From the NCBI RefSeq assembly GCF_026241135.1, contig NZ_JAPFGA010000016.1:1-64000 (forward strand): 64,000 nucleotides of DNA, written 5' to 3'. This stretch comes from Galbibacter kalidii. GTDB lineage: Bacteria; Bacteroidota; Bacteroidia; Flavobacteriales; Flavobacteriaceae. Each line of letters opens with the position of its first letter. The stretch's first letter is position 1. Below are positions 36,476-44,673 of the stretch, one piece after another. A program made the translations under genes and the position numbers. Under the pieces are notes generated by a model. It worked only from the letters and a program-made list of their open reading frames with translations, was not told where the DNA came from and searched no databases.

Positions 36476-36550
36476 GGAGTTTATCAAAAAAAGTTTTCAG
36501 CTTACAAAAATAAGCGGTTTGAGCCACAAATAAAGGGATTAAACAAAAAA

Positions 36551-36721
36551 GAGGCTTTCCAAAAAGATTATTCCTGTCAGTTCGAGCATTATTGAGATGA
36601 AAATATATTTTCATTGAAACGTAGCTATCGAGAACTATGATAGTTGCTGAAAACCAATAGGCTTCGACTGCGCTCAACCTGACATATATACTGTTTGTTT
36701 TATTACTTTTTAGACAGCCTC
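36551..36721. mobile_element. 171-bp element with IS-type terminal inverted repeats
   Basis: GAGGCTTTCCAAAAAG at the left faces CTTTTTAGACAGCCTC at the right (14 of 16 match). Inside lie two REP-like half-units in opposite orientation (TGTCAGTTCGAGC and GCGCTCAACCTGACA). No coding capacity. It separates trmD from the coiled-coil membrane protein gene. Confidence 0.6.
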
Positions 36722-36743
36722 TTTTACTTTTCGTTTAAAAAGA

Positions 36744-37358
36744 TTATTTTGATTTGGTCATTTTTTGCTTATTGATCTCGTCTTGCAGTTGTCTTCTGGC
36801 TTTTTGTTCTCTTTCCAGTGCTTTTCTGCGGTGTTCTTCATATTCCTGTTCAAGATCCGCTAAGGATTTCTTGGCTTGCTGTGTAACCACGTTCGCGTTT
36901 TTGAACTTATATATGAACAATCCCAGAATTATACCCAACAAGACAATAATACCCCACATGATCACTTTGTAGATCGGCTTGCTGACCAAGGCGCCAAAAA
37001 ATGAAATGCTGTCTTTTTCTTCGGTAACACCGGCAAGTTGTTCGTTGGTTTTGGCCAACTCTTGATTGAGGTTGTCTATGTTTTTCTTTTGTGTGGTCGT
37101 TAACTCTTGAGAGCTTGCTAGTTCATTTTCCAATCTGGCAACAGAGTCCAAAGTATTCTTCTTTAACAGATAAAGCCAATTTTTTTTCACGACCTTGTAG
37201 TCCTGATAGTTGTTTGCTTTTTGAAAGATATATTCAAACTGATTGTCTAAACTTCCTTTTGTTAAAGATAATTCCTCTTCTTTTTTCTCTTGAGCAGTTA
37301 TTGCAAAGACTGAAAATAGGAATAATGTGGTTGCGGTAATAAGTGTCTTTCTCATCAT
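36744..37358 (-). CDS. membrane protein with coiled coils on both sides of one helix
   Basis: A 204-residue protein with a signal peptide (1-22, FAITAQ), a coiled-coil stretch at about 72-115 (ENELASSQELTTTQKKNIDNLNQ), a transmembrane helix at about 131-152 (VIMWGIIVLLGIILGLFIY), and a charged, helical C-terminus rich in Glu, Lys and Arg (160-204). In flavobacteria such proteins beside trmD are sometimes labelled as tRNA methyltransferase by neighbourhood; no methyltransferase motif is present here. The function is unknown; a scaffold role is only suggested by the coiled coils. Confidence 0.8.
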   Translation of the reverse strand: MMRKTLITATTLFLFSVFAITAQEKKEEELSLTKGSLDNQFEYIFQKANNYQDYKVVKKNWLYLLKKNTLDSVARLENELASSQELTTTQKKNIDNLNQELAKTNEQLAGVTEEKDSISFFGALVSKPIYKVIMWGIIVLLGIILGLFIYKFKNANVVTQQAKKSLADLEQEYEEHRRKALEREQKARRQLQDEINKQKMTKSK

Positions 37359-37476
37359 CTTCTTTGTCTTCTTTCGATTAAATGTTGTTTTGGGATTGCA
37401 AAGTTAAGTTTTTAGTGCTAACGGGCACAATAATAACATATTGTTTTTTTTGTTAAAAAAATTAAAATGAGTTCAT

Positions 37477-37510
37477 AAAAAAAGAGCTTCGGGAGAAGAA
37501 GCTCTTTTTT
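37477..37510 (-). terminator. terminator of the HtrA gene
   Basis: A perfect 13-bp stem (AAAAAAGAGCTTC with GAAGCTCTTTTTT) around a 7-base loop with A/T runs on both sides, 19 bp after the stop codon. Confidence 0.88.
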
Positions 37511-37528
37511 GAAGGCAATAATTCTTTT

Positions 37529-38935
37529 TTAATCGTGGAAGACCAAACGTTCTTGCTCACCATCTTTGTTGATGGTCACAATACTCATCGTGCCATAAGT
37601 TCTGGCTTTTTTCACGGCTTCTTTCACATCGCTTATACTTTTGATTTTTTCGTCGTTAATGCCTATCAATAGCTTGCCGACCAAACCTAGTCTTCTATTG
37701 TAATCACTGGCATCAGCAATAATCACCCCGTCTTTATTGTTGTACTTTCTCATATCAGATTTTGTTTGCTCCTGAACAGAAATACCGATTTCGGTAATAT
37801 TGTAGTTGTATGAGGAGTTGTTGAGCAAAACAACAGGCATTTTCTTTGTTCTGTTATTTCTGATAATAGTTAAGTCTACTTCGTCATTCGGTCTTTTGCT
37901 TCTTAAATATCCGGTTAAGTCTGAAAATTTGTTGATTTTCACATTATCTATTTGTTTGATAATATCCCCGGAACGAATACCGGCCTTATCTGCTCCCGAT
38001 TTTTGGAATACTTCGGCAACCAAAATCCCCTGTGTTTCGCTATACTTGGTTTCAAGAGTGTTGGTAACACCCAGGTCTTGCCCCCTGATGCCTAAGATAC
38101 CCATCTGTACATCGCCATATTCCATAATATCCTCAACCACCTTTTTGGCAATATTGCTAGGTACGGCAAAAGAATAACCGATAAAAGCTCCGGTTTGTGA
38201 GGTGATGGCAGTATTGATGCCAACCAGTTCACCATTAGTATTTACCAATGCACCACCGCTGTTACCCGGATTTACAGCAGCATCGGTTTGGATAAACGAT
38301 TGAAATTTACCGTCAGCTTCGTTCAAATCCCTTGCTTTAGCACTGATAATTCCTGCAGTAACCGTAGAAGTAAGGTTGAAAGGGTTTCCAACGGCCAATA
38401 CCCATTCCCCGATCTTGGTATAATCGGAATCGCCAAATATTAAATAGGGCAGATCTTCTTCTGTATCAATTTTGATTAGGGCAATATCGGTTTCAGAATC
38501 GGCTCCAATGAGTTCTGCCTTATAGGTTTTATTGTTGTTGAGTGTTACCTGTAATTCGGTAGCGTTGTTGATCACGTGATTGTTGGTCACAATATACCCG
38601 TCCGGAGAAATGATCACCCCGGAGCCTGTTCCTATCTGCGCCCTGGGTTTTCCCCCTGATCCGTAGAAATACTCCATAATGCTGGAAGGTCCCCTGCTGA
38701 GAGCCAAATTCTTTACGTGCACCACTGCGTGAATGGTTTTGTCTGCAGCCTCTGTAAAATCTACATTTTCTGTAGCTTCTAAAGTTGCCGGATTGTAGGA
38801 AGCGGTTACAAATTTTGGTTGATCGCTTGTGTTTTCAACAAAAGTGACTTCCTTTTCAAAAGCTATTTTGTAGATGCCCAAAGTAAGAGCCCCACCAAGT
38901 ACGGAAACCAGTAATAAACTCAAAAATCTTTTCAT
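37529..38935 (-). CDS. htrA: HtrA/DegP-type periplasmic serine protease
   Basis: A 468-residue trypsin-like protease with an N-terminal membrane or signal segment (1-22). The triad is His120 (VTNNHVI), Asp150 (SETDIALIKI) and Ser226 (NPGNSGGAL). Two PDZ domains follow, the first near 275-365 (GILVAEVFQKSGADKAGIRSGDIIKQID), the second near 380-465 and less regular (GVIIADASDYNRRLGLVGKLLIGIND). It should degrade or refold damaged envelope proteins. It is monocistronic with a strong terminator. Confidence 0.95.
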   Translation of the reverse strand: MKRFLSLLLVSVLGGALTLGIYKIAFEKEVTFVENTSDQPKFVTASYNPATLEATENVDFTEAADKTIHAVVHVKNLALSRGPSSIMEYFYGSGGKPRAQIGTGSGVIISPDGYIVTNNHVINNATELQVTLNNNKTYKAELIGADSETDIALIKIDTEEDLPYLIFGDSDYTKIGEWVLAVGNPFNLTSTVTAGIISAKARDLNEADGKFQSFIQTDAAVNPGNSGGALVNTNGELVGINTAITSQTGAFIGYSFAVPSNIAKKVVEDIMEYGDVQMGILGIRGQDLGVTNTLETKYSETQGILVAEVFQKSGADKAGIRSGDIIKQIDNVKINKFSDLTGYLRSKRPNDEVDLTIIRNNRTKKMPVVLLNNSSYNYNITEIGISVQEQTKSDMRKYNNKDGVIIADASDYNRRLGLVGKLLIGINDEKIKSISDVKEAVKKARTYGTMSIVTINKDGEQERLVFHD

Positions 38936-39291
38936 CTCTTTAAATCTTTAAAATTTTTAATTTATTGAATGTCATTTTCTGAACTATATAAGATACATAA
39001 TTCATCTAACGTATAAAAATACTTGATAATTATATGTGGTTTTCAACTTTAACGCACTTTAACAATGAAATAAACAGCTACATTATTGTATATTTGCAAT
39101 AGAATAATGGAACAGTGTTTTTTCTTGAACTTGTATAAACTTTTTTGATTGAAGCGAAAATACCCTTGCGTCAGCTGGTAAATTAAACAGGCTCAAAAGA
39201 ATAATTTTTTAGCCAGTTTAAAAAAATTATACAAGTTCATTAACAAAAATTTGATAAACATCTGTTTCAAAACATGAGTAACGCTAAAACA
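38936..39291. other. intergenic region between htrA and dapF
   Basis: The two genes diverge. A TATATTTG box at 39089-39096 on the plus strand fits a -7 element for dapF, although no -33 TTG is at the right distance. TATATAAG-type AT-rich sequence near 38980 could serve htrA. No gene is seen. Confidence 0.4.
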
Positions 39292-40068
39292 ATGAAACTC
39301 AATTTTTATAAATATCAAGGGACCGGAAACGATTTTGTTATGATCGATAACCGGCAACAATTTTTCCCGAAAAACAATATCAAACTGGTCAATAACTTAT
39401 GTGATCGAAGGTTTGGGATAGGTGCAGACGGACTTATCTTATTGGAAAATGGTGACGAGGCCGATTTTAAAATGGTTTATTACAATGCCGATGGAAACGA
39501 AAGTACGATGTGTGGAAATGGCGGAAGATGTATCGTCGCTTTTGCCAATTTCTTAAATGTTGTGGAGGATGAATGTACTTTTATGGCTGTCGATGGATTG
39601 CATCATGCCAGTATTTCCGAAGGAATCATAAGTCTGGCTATGCAGAACGTTGAAAGCATCAATGCTTTTGCCAATCATGTTTTCCTGGATACCGGATCGC
39701 CACACCATGTGCAATTGGTCAACGGGCTTTCAGCTTTGGATGTAAAAAATCACGGAGCCAAATTGCGTTATGGAAAATACGGAAACGAAGGAAGTAACAT
39801 CAATTTTGTTGAAAAAGAGGAAGCTGACACTTTTTCAGTGCGTACCTATGAGCGTGGTGTTGAAGACGAAACCTTCTCTTGTGGTACAGGGGTGACCGCC
39901 GTTGCTTTGGCGATGCATCACACCCAGCAAACCGACAGCAATCAAATTAACTTGAAAACACCCGGAGGACTTTTAAAAGTTTCGTTTGAAAAAAACGGCG
40001 TAGGGTATAAGAACATCCATTTAGTAGGCCCGGCTACACAGGTATTTTCGGGAATAATAGAGATATAA
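39292..40068 (+). CDS. dapF: diaminopimelate epimerase
   Basis: Converts LL-DAP to meso-DAP for lysine and murein. The 258-residue protein has both catalytic cysteines in their motifs: NESTMCGNGGRC in the first half and EDETFSCGTGVTA in the second, plus YQGTGNDFVMIDNR at the start. ATG 39292 gives the usual N-terminus; ATG 39274 would add six residues. It overlaps the next gene by TAATG and heads the operon dapF-GNAT-mltG. Confidence 0.97.
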   Translation: MKLNFYKYQGTGNDFVMIDNRQQFFPKNNIKLVNNLCDRRFGIGADGLILLENGDEADFKMVYYNADGNESTMCGNGGRCIVAFANFLNVVEDECTFMAVDGLHHASISEGIISLAMQNVESINAFANHVFLDTGSPHHVQLVNGLSALDVKNHGAKLRYGKYGNEGSNINFVEKEEADTFSVRTYERGVEDETFSCGTGVTAVALAMHHTQQTDSNQINLKTPGGLLKVSFEKNGVGYKNIHLVGPATQVFSGIIEI

Positions 40069-40592
40069 TGATAACACTGTCGGGAAATACTATTTTTTTA
40101 AGAGCGCTGGAGTCGGAAGACCTCGACTTCTTATATACTTTGGAAAATGATGAGAAAGTTTGGGAAGTGAGTGAAACACTGGCGCCATACTCCAAATATA
40201 TCTTAAAAGAATACCTGGCCAACAGTCATAAGGATATTTATGAAGCAAAACAATTGCGCTTGGCAATATCCAACTACAACGACCGTTTATTAGGTTTTAT
40301 CGATATATTCGACTATAATCCTAAAAATAAAAGAGCAGGCGTGGGGATCATCATCTTGGAAGAAGCAAACCGGAATAGAGGCGTTGGCAGAGAAGCGCTG
40401 TCCTTGCTTATTTCGTATGCGTTCAAACATTTGGACCTCCATCAGCTGTATGCCAATATTTCAGAAAATAATAAACCCAGTATCCATCTTTTTTCCAACC
40501 TGGGTTTTGAAAGGGTTGGCATAAAAAGAGATTGGAATTATACTTCAGGGGAATTCCGTAACGAAATCCTTTATCAAAAGATCAATAAATAA
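40068..40592 (+). CDS. RimJ/RimL-type GNAT acetyltransferase
   Basis: A 174-residue GNAT protein: FLRALESEDLDFLYTLEND at the start, LGFIDIFDYNPKNKRAGVGIII, the acetyl-CoA loop NRGVGREALSLLISYAF, and NKPSIHLFSNLGFERVGIKRDW. The RimJ/RimL-like branch acetylates protein N-termini or small molecules; the substrate is unknown. Both ends overlap neighbours by TAATG, so it is translated with dapF and mltG. Confidence 0.92.
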   Translation: MITLSGNTIFLRALESEDLDFLYTLENDEKVWEVSETLAPYSKYILKEYLANSHKDIYEAKQLRLAISNYNDRLLGFIDIFDYNPKNKRAGVGIIILEEANRNRGVGREALSLLISYAFKHLDLHQLYANISENNKPSIHLFSNLGFERVGIKRDWNYTSGEFRNEILYQKINK

Positions 40593-41635
40593 TGTATATA
40601 AGAAGAATTTTAGTGGCAATAGCACTTTTGGGTGCCATCGCAGGATTTGTTTTTGTGTATTTTGTATATAATACGGTTTTTATGCCCAATACCGCCTTTG
40701 AAAACGACCAAGCTTATGTTTATGTCAAATCAGATGACAATTTTAATGATGTGAAGGAACAGTTGACTCCCTTGCTCAAAAATGTGGAGACTTTTACAAA
40801 AGTAGCAGAAAGAAAAGGGTATATCAATAATATCAAAGCGGGGAAATACAGCATAAAAAAAGAGATGAACAACAACGAGATCATCAACTCGCTGCGAAGT
40901 AAGAACATTCCTGTCGATATTTCCTTCAACAACCAAGAGACCATAGCGAATTTAGCAGGACGTATTGCGACACAAATTGAAGCCGATAGCCTTGATTTGT
41001 TAGAAAGTTTCACAGACCAAACTTTTTTAGACAGTGCAAAATTCGATCAAGAAACCGCTCTGGCTATGTATGTTCCCAATAGTTATGAGTTTTTCTGGAA
41101 TACCTCTGCAGAAGGGTTCAGGGATCGTATGCTGAAAGAATACAAACGGTTTTGGACAGAAACCCGTTTGAATAAAGCCAAGGCCATAGGGCTTAAACCT
41201 TTGGAGGTGGTTACCCTAGCGTCTATCGTTCATGAGGAAACCGTGAAAGTAGACGAACGTCCGCGGGTGGCCGGAGTCTATATAAACAGATTGAAGAAAA
41301 AAATGGCTTTACAGGCTGATCCAACGGTGATCTATGCCTTGAAAAAAGAAGCAAACGACTTTGACAAGGTAATAAAGCGGGTTCTTTATAAGGACCTGGA
41401 GCTGGACTCTCCATACAACACCTATAAATATGTCGGACTCCCGCCGGGACCGATTGCCATGCCTGATATTTCTGCAATTGATGCCGTGTTAAATCATGAA
41501 AAGCATAATTTTTTGTATTTTGTAGCCGATATCGAGAATTTTGGATATCACAAATTTGCAAAGACCCTTTCCCAACACAATGCCAACAAACAAGCCTACG
41601 TAAGATGGTTGAATTCACAAAAAGTGATGCGTTAA
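40592..41635 (+). CDS. mltG: endolytic murein transglycosylase MltG
   Basis: A 347-residue membrane-anchored lytic transglycosylase that cuts nascent glycan strands. One N-terminal helix (about 5-27) precedes the YceG domain: IKAGKYSIKKEMNNNEIINSL, MYVPNSYEFFWNTSAEGF, the catalytic-site stretch TLASIVHEETVKVDERPRVAGVYINRL, and LQADPTVIYAL. The glutamate in HEET is the catalytic residue of the family. It is the last gene of the dapF operon, a sensible link of meso-DAP supply and murein processing. Confidence 0.95.
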   Translation: MYIRRILVAIALLGAIAGFVFVYFVYNTVFMPNTAFENDQAYVYVKSDDNFNDVKEQLTPLLKNVETFTKVAERKGYINNIKAGKYSIKKEMNNNEIINSLRSKNIPVDISFNNQETIANLAGRIATQIEADSLDLLESFTDQTFLDSAKFDQETALAMYVPNSYEFFWNTSAEGFRDRMLKEYKRFWTETRLNKAKAIGLKPLEVVTLASIVHEETVKVDERPRVAGVYINRLKKKMALQADPTVIYALKKEANDFDKVIKRVLYKDLELDSPYNTYKYVGLPPGPIAMPDISAIDAVLNHEKHNFLYFVADIENFGYHKFAKTLSQHNANKQAYVRWLNSQKVMR

Positions 41636-41660
41636 CCGGACTTTAATAATATTTTAACTA

Positions 41661-41696
41661 TTTGATTTAGTTTGAATTAAAAAAGTTGTATATTTG
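41661..41696 (+). promoter_or_regulatory. candidate promoter for the lysozyme-like gene
   Basis: TATATTTG at 41689-41696 is an exact -7 box; TTTG at 41661 or 41671 could be the -33 box, but the spacers (24 or 14) are off the usual range. It lies 62 bp upstream of the start. Confidence 0.5.
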
Positions 41697-41758
41697 CACG
41701 CTCAATTTTTAAGCTACTGAATTTCGATTTGGTGTAAGGCTTGAAGAAACATAAAAGC

Positions 41759-42400
41759 ATGAAAAAACAAGTATTAAAATTTAATGTTTTAGTAGCTGTT
41801 TTGATTTTAGTTTTAGGCATAGGTTTGGGCTTTACTTCTGTAATAAAAGCCCATAAAAATGTTCATTATATTAATAGGGTTTCAGCCCCTATGGCATATT
41901 CGGTTTCTATGGAAGAAGACGCTTCTGATGTTGCTCAACCTCCCTTTTTAGGGAAGTCGTTCAACGGATTTAAAGAGGCTCTGGCTTTTAAAGAATCCAG
42001 AGGGGATTACTTTACGATAAACTCTTTGGGTTATATGGGGAAATATCAATTTGGAGCCTCAACCTTAAAGACGATAGGAATACACTCCAAAACCGATTTT
42101 CTAAACAACCCGGAATTACAGGAACGTGCTTTTATAGCCAATCTTGAAAGAAACAAATGGGTGTTGAGAAAAGATATTGAGTGGTATGTAGGTGAGATCT
42201 TTAACGGTGTAAAAGTAACCGAATCGGGTATTTTGGCCGCTGCTCACTTGGCCGGACCCGGCAATGTAAAGCGTTATTTACGTACTCACGGTACAAGTGG
42301 TTTTGAAGATGCCAATGGTGCTTCCATACGGTATTATATGCGAAAGTTTGCCAAATATGATGTGTCACATGTTAAAGCTGATAAAGCTGCTAAGATTTAA
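41759..42400 (+). CDS. exported lysozyme/transglycosylase-like protein
   Basis: A 213-residue protein with one N-terminal hydrophobic segment (about 7-30), either signal or anchor. The domain near 75-190 looks like a lysozyme-type lytic transglycosylase: FKEALAFKESRGDYFTINSLGYMGKYQFG (the Glu of KES is the likely catalytic residue) and SGILAAAHLAGPGNVKRYL. TTG 41741 would add six residues. It has its own promoter-like box and terminator. It fits with mltG and dapF upstream as part of murein turnover. Confidence 0.83.
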   Translation: MKKQVLKFNVLVAVLILVLGIGLGFTSVIKAHKNVHYINRVSAPMAYSVSMEEDASDVAQPPFLGKSFNGFKEALAFKESRGDYFTINSLGYMGKYQFGASTLKTIGIHSKTDFLNNPELQERAFIANLERNKWVLRKDIEWYVGEIFNGVKVTESGILAAAHLAGPGNVKRYLRTHGTSGFEDANGASIRYYMRKFAKYDVSHVKADKAAKI

Positions 42401-42428
42401 AAAGAAAAATTAAGATCATATAAAAGAG

Positions 42429-42459
42429 AAAAGCCTCAAACTTTGTTTGGGGCTTTTTA
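42429..42459 (+). terminator. terminator after the lysozyme-like gene
   Basis: A 13-bp stem (AAAAGCCTCAAAC with GTTTGGGGCTTTT, one G-T pair) around a 3-base loop, followed by T. It lies 28 bp after the stop. The following 300 bp hold only a palindromic repeat and no gene. Confidence 0.85.
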
Positions 42460-42660
42460 TATTCCACCAAAGACCTCTGGTCTTTTGTTGTAGTATTAAG
42501 CTGTTATGCAAAGTGGTAGTTTATATGATAGTTGCTTTTTGAAGAAAAAGCAGTATATTAAAGGGGATGAATACCCGTTATTTAGTATAAGCTGATGAAA
42601 CGGACATGAATTTTATTAATCATGAATACGTAAAAAAGCTTGATTAAAAAAATTATGTGG

Positions 42661-42682
42661 GCCTGCCTGCCAACATAGGCAG
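42661..42682. repeat. GCCTGYCTGCC-type palindromic repeat, copy 4
   Basis: GCCTGCCTGCC faces GGCAGGA across CAACATA-type loop sequence. It lies 79 bp before the MBL lipoprotein gene. Confidence 0.6.
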
Positions 42683-42760
42683 GAGCGCAGCGGTTTCATG
42701 TGTGCAACATCCCGGAACTTGCGGGATTGTGCATTTTACATTGCAAAAAATTTTAGGGAC

Positions 42761-43441
42761 ATGAAAATGATGACATATCTTTTAGGAATGATGCTGTTTT
42801 TAACCTCCTGCAATATGAAAAACGAACCTGTTTATACAAAATTGCAAGAAGATATTTATGAAATCAATAACCAATACTTCTATGGAGAGCCTGTGCATAC
42901 ATACTTAATTGAATTAGAAGATAAGGTATTACTTTTTGATATTTCTACCTATTCAAAAAACATTGAAAAATTTATTCTTTCATTTAATAAACCGCCTATA
43001 GCAATTATATCCCACGGTTCTTGTGGAATAAAGGATGGAACTGAATGGCAAGAAAAAATCGGACTGAAAGTATATGCCCACAAAGCTGATGAAAACCACC
43101 CTTGGCTAAGAATGAAACCTGATGTGTTCTTTACTGAAATGCCTGTTTTTGCACAAAATATCGAGGTGATCCATAGCCCGGGACATAGTGCCGGAGCAGT
43201 TTGTGTTCTTGAAAAAAACACAAAATCTTTGTTTACCGGCGACACCTTTCACGGAGATACAAACGGGAAGGTTAAAGATTTTACCCGAGAAACCCCTGAA
43301 GATTATGAGAATTTGTCTGATCGAATAAAAAGCTGCAAAAAACTGTTGCAATACGATTTTGAAAATGTCTATCCGTTTCACTATTCGATTATAGAAACAG
43401 ACGGAAAAAAAGCTTTGAGGGATTACTTAAAAGGTAAATAA
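42761..43441 (+). CDS. MBL-fold lipoprotein with incomplete metal site
   Basis: A 226-residue metallo-beta-lactamase-fold protein with a lipoprotein signal (MKMMTYLLGMMLFLTSC). The fold is clear from LIELEDKVLLFDISTY, VIHSPGHSAGAVCVLE, SLFTGDTFHGD and VYPFHYS. The first metal motif HxHxDH is replaced by HGSCGI, so only one histidine of that set remains, while the later His and Asp ligands are in place. The protein may bind one metal or use a changed chemistry. GTG or other starts upstream run through the repeat, so ATG 42761 is used. Confidence 0.82.
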   Translation: MKMMTYLLGMMLFLTSCNMKNEPVYTKLQEDIYEINNQYFYGEPVHTYLIELEDKVLLFDISTYSKNIEKFILSFNKPPIAIISHGSCGIKDGTEWQEKIGLKVYAHKADENHPWLRMKPDVFFTEMPVFAQNIEVIHSPGHSAGAVCVLEKNTKSLFTGDTFHGDTNGKVKDFTRETPEDYENLSDRIKSCKKLLQYDFENVYPFHYSIIETDGKKALRDYLKGK

Positions 43442-43451
43442 TAAGGTTTTA

Positions 43452-44180
43452 TTATCCCTTTGCATGAAAAATAAAAATCGTCGGTCTTTTATGGAGACTG
43501 AGATTGCTTTTTTTCCATTGTGCTATGGGCTGGGTTTTAATGTATTCCGTAGGAAGAGTAATATCACTGGCAACACAGAGCAAGGTCGCAGGGTGTAGGG
43601 TAGTGGTGAAGTCAGACATCAATTTGTCGTTCCGGTAGGGGGTTTCTATAAAAATTTGAGACTGGTTGAACTCTTTAGAGTGTTTTTCCAGTTTTTTTAT
43701 GGCTCTTTTCTTTTCCGTTTTATCAATGGGCAGGTAACCGTGAAACGCAAAACTTTGTCCGTTCATCCCGCTGGCCATCAATGCCAACAAAATAGAAGAA
43801 GGTCCAACCAAAGGAACTACCTGAATGCCTTTTTCATGAGCCAAGGCTACAACATCGGCTCCAGGGTCGGCCACACCGGGGCAGCCTGCTTCAGAAATAA
43901 TCCCAACGTCATAACCGTTCAGGCATGGGGTGAGGAATTGCGGAATTTCTTCAGGTTTGGTGAATTTGTTTAGCAATTCGATATGGAGATTGGGCTGTGA
44001 CTTTTTTGGATGTATCCTTTTGATAGATTGCCGCGCGGTCTTTTCATTTTCAACAATGTAATAATTCACATTTTCAATAACGCGTTTTATAGAAAGTGGT
44101 ATCACTTCAAGAGGTTCCACATCGCCAAGTGTTGTGGGAATGAGGTAGAGTTTGCCCTTTTTTTTATGTTGTTCAGCCAT
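43452..44180 (-). CDS. SAM-dependent methyltransferase, RsmI/tetrapyrrole methylase family
   Basis: A 242-residue protein of the tetrapyrrole methylase fold. RsmI-like stretches are KLYLIPTTLGD (usual PTPIGN changed to PTTLGD), VGIISEAGCPGVADPGADVV, VVPLVGPSSILLALMASGMNGQSFAFHGYLP, and FIETPYRNDKL. It is shorter than typical RsmI (about 280 residues) and belongs to the branch common in Bacteroidota. It may methylate 16S rRNA C1402 or another target. It is the third gene in the row dnaA, phosphatase, methyltransferase, with a 31-bp gap. Confidence 0.85.
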   Translation of the reverse strand: MAEQHKKKGKLYLIPTTLGDVEPLEVIPLSIKRVIENVNYYIVENEKTARQSIKRIHPKKSQPNLHIELLNKFTKPEEIPQFLTPCLNGYDVGIISEAGCPGVADPGADVVALAHEKGIQVVPLVGPSSILLALMASGMNGQSFAFHGYLPIDKTEKKRAIKKLEKHSKEFNQSQIFIETPYRNDKLMSDFTTTLHPATLLCVASDITLPTEYIKTQPIAQWKKSNLSLHKRPTIFIFHAKG

Positions 44181-44211
44181 GATATCCGGTTATAAATTCA
44201 AGATAAAAACA

Positions 44212-44673
44212 CTATAAAAGCTTATATTCCTCTGCGATCACATCAGTAGCTTCATCAAGCATGCGAAAAACATTTTCAAAGCCCATAGTCCCGCCGTAAT
44301 ACGGATCGGGAACATCGAGATTTTCCCTCGAACTGATCTTGTTCAGGATTAAATCCACTTTCTTTTTGTCCTCTTCATTTCTCGCCAGCCGAAGGATGTT
44401 CTTGTAATTGCTCTTATCCATGGCAAAGATAAGGTCAAAATCATCAAAATCGATAACAGTAAACTGGCGTCCACGTTGATTTGTGATGTCAATACCGAAT
44501 TTGGATGCTATTTCAACAGATCTTGGATCAGGACTTTCCCCAATGTGATAATTGGATGTTCCGGCGGAATCCACCATTGTTTTTTCAGGATCGACCTTGG
44601 ATTGTAAAATTCCTTCTGCCAAAGGGGATCTGCAAATATTTCCGAGGCAGACCATAAGGACACGAACCGGCAT
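44212..44673 (-). CDS. low-molecular-weight protein tyrosine phosphatase
   Basis: A 153-residue phosphatase. The P-loop is VLMVCLGNICRSPLAEGIL with nucleophile Cys9 and Arg15; the general acid is the Asp of VPDPYYGG near residue 128. SAGTSNYHIGESPDPRS is also typical. The start codon overlaps the dnaA stop (TAATG), so it is translated with dnaA. The link with a replication initiator is often seen in Bacteroidota, with unknown meaning. Confidence 0.95.
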   Translation of the reverse strand: MPVRVLMVCLGNICRSPLAEGILQSKVDPEKTMVDSAGTSNYHIGESPDPRSVEIASKFGIDITNQRGRQFTVIDFDDFDLIFAMDKSNYKNILRLARNEEDKKKVDLILNKISSRENLDVPDPYYGGTMGFENVFRMLDEATDVIAEEYKLL

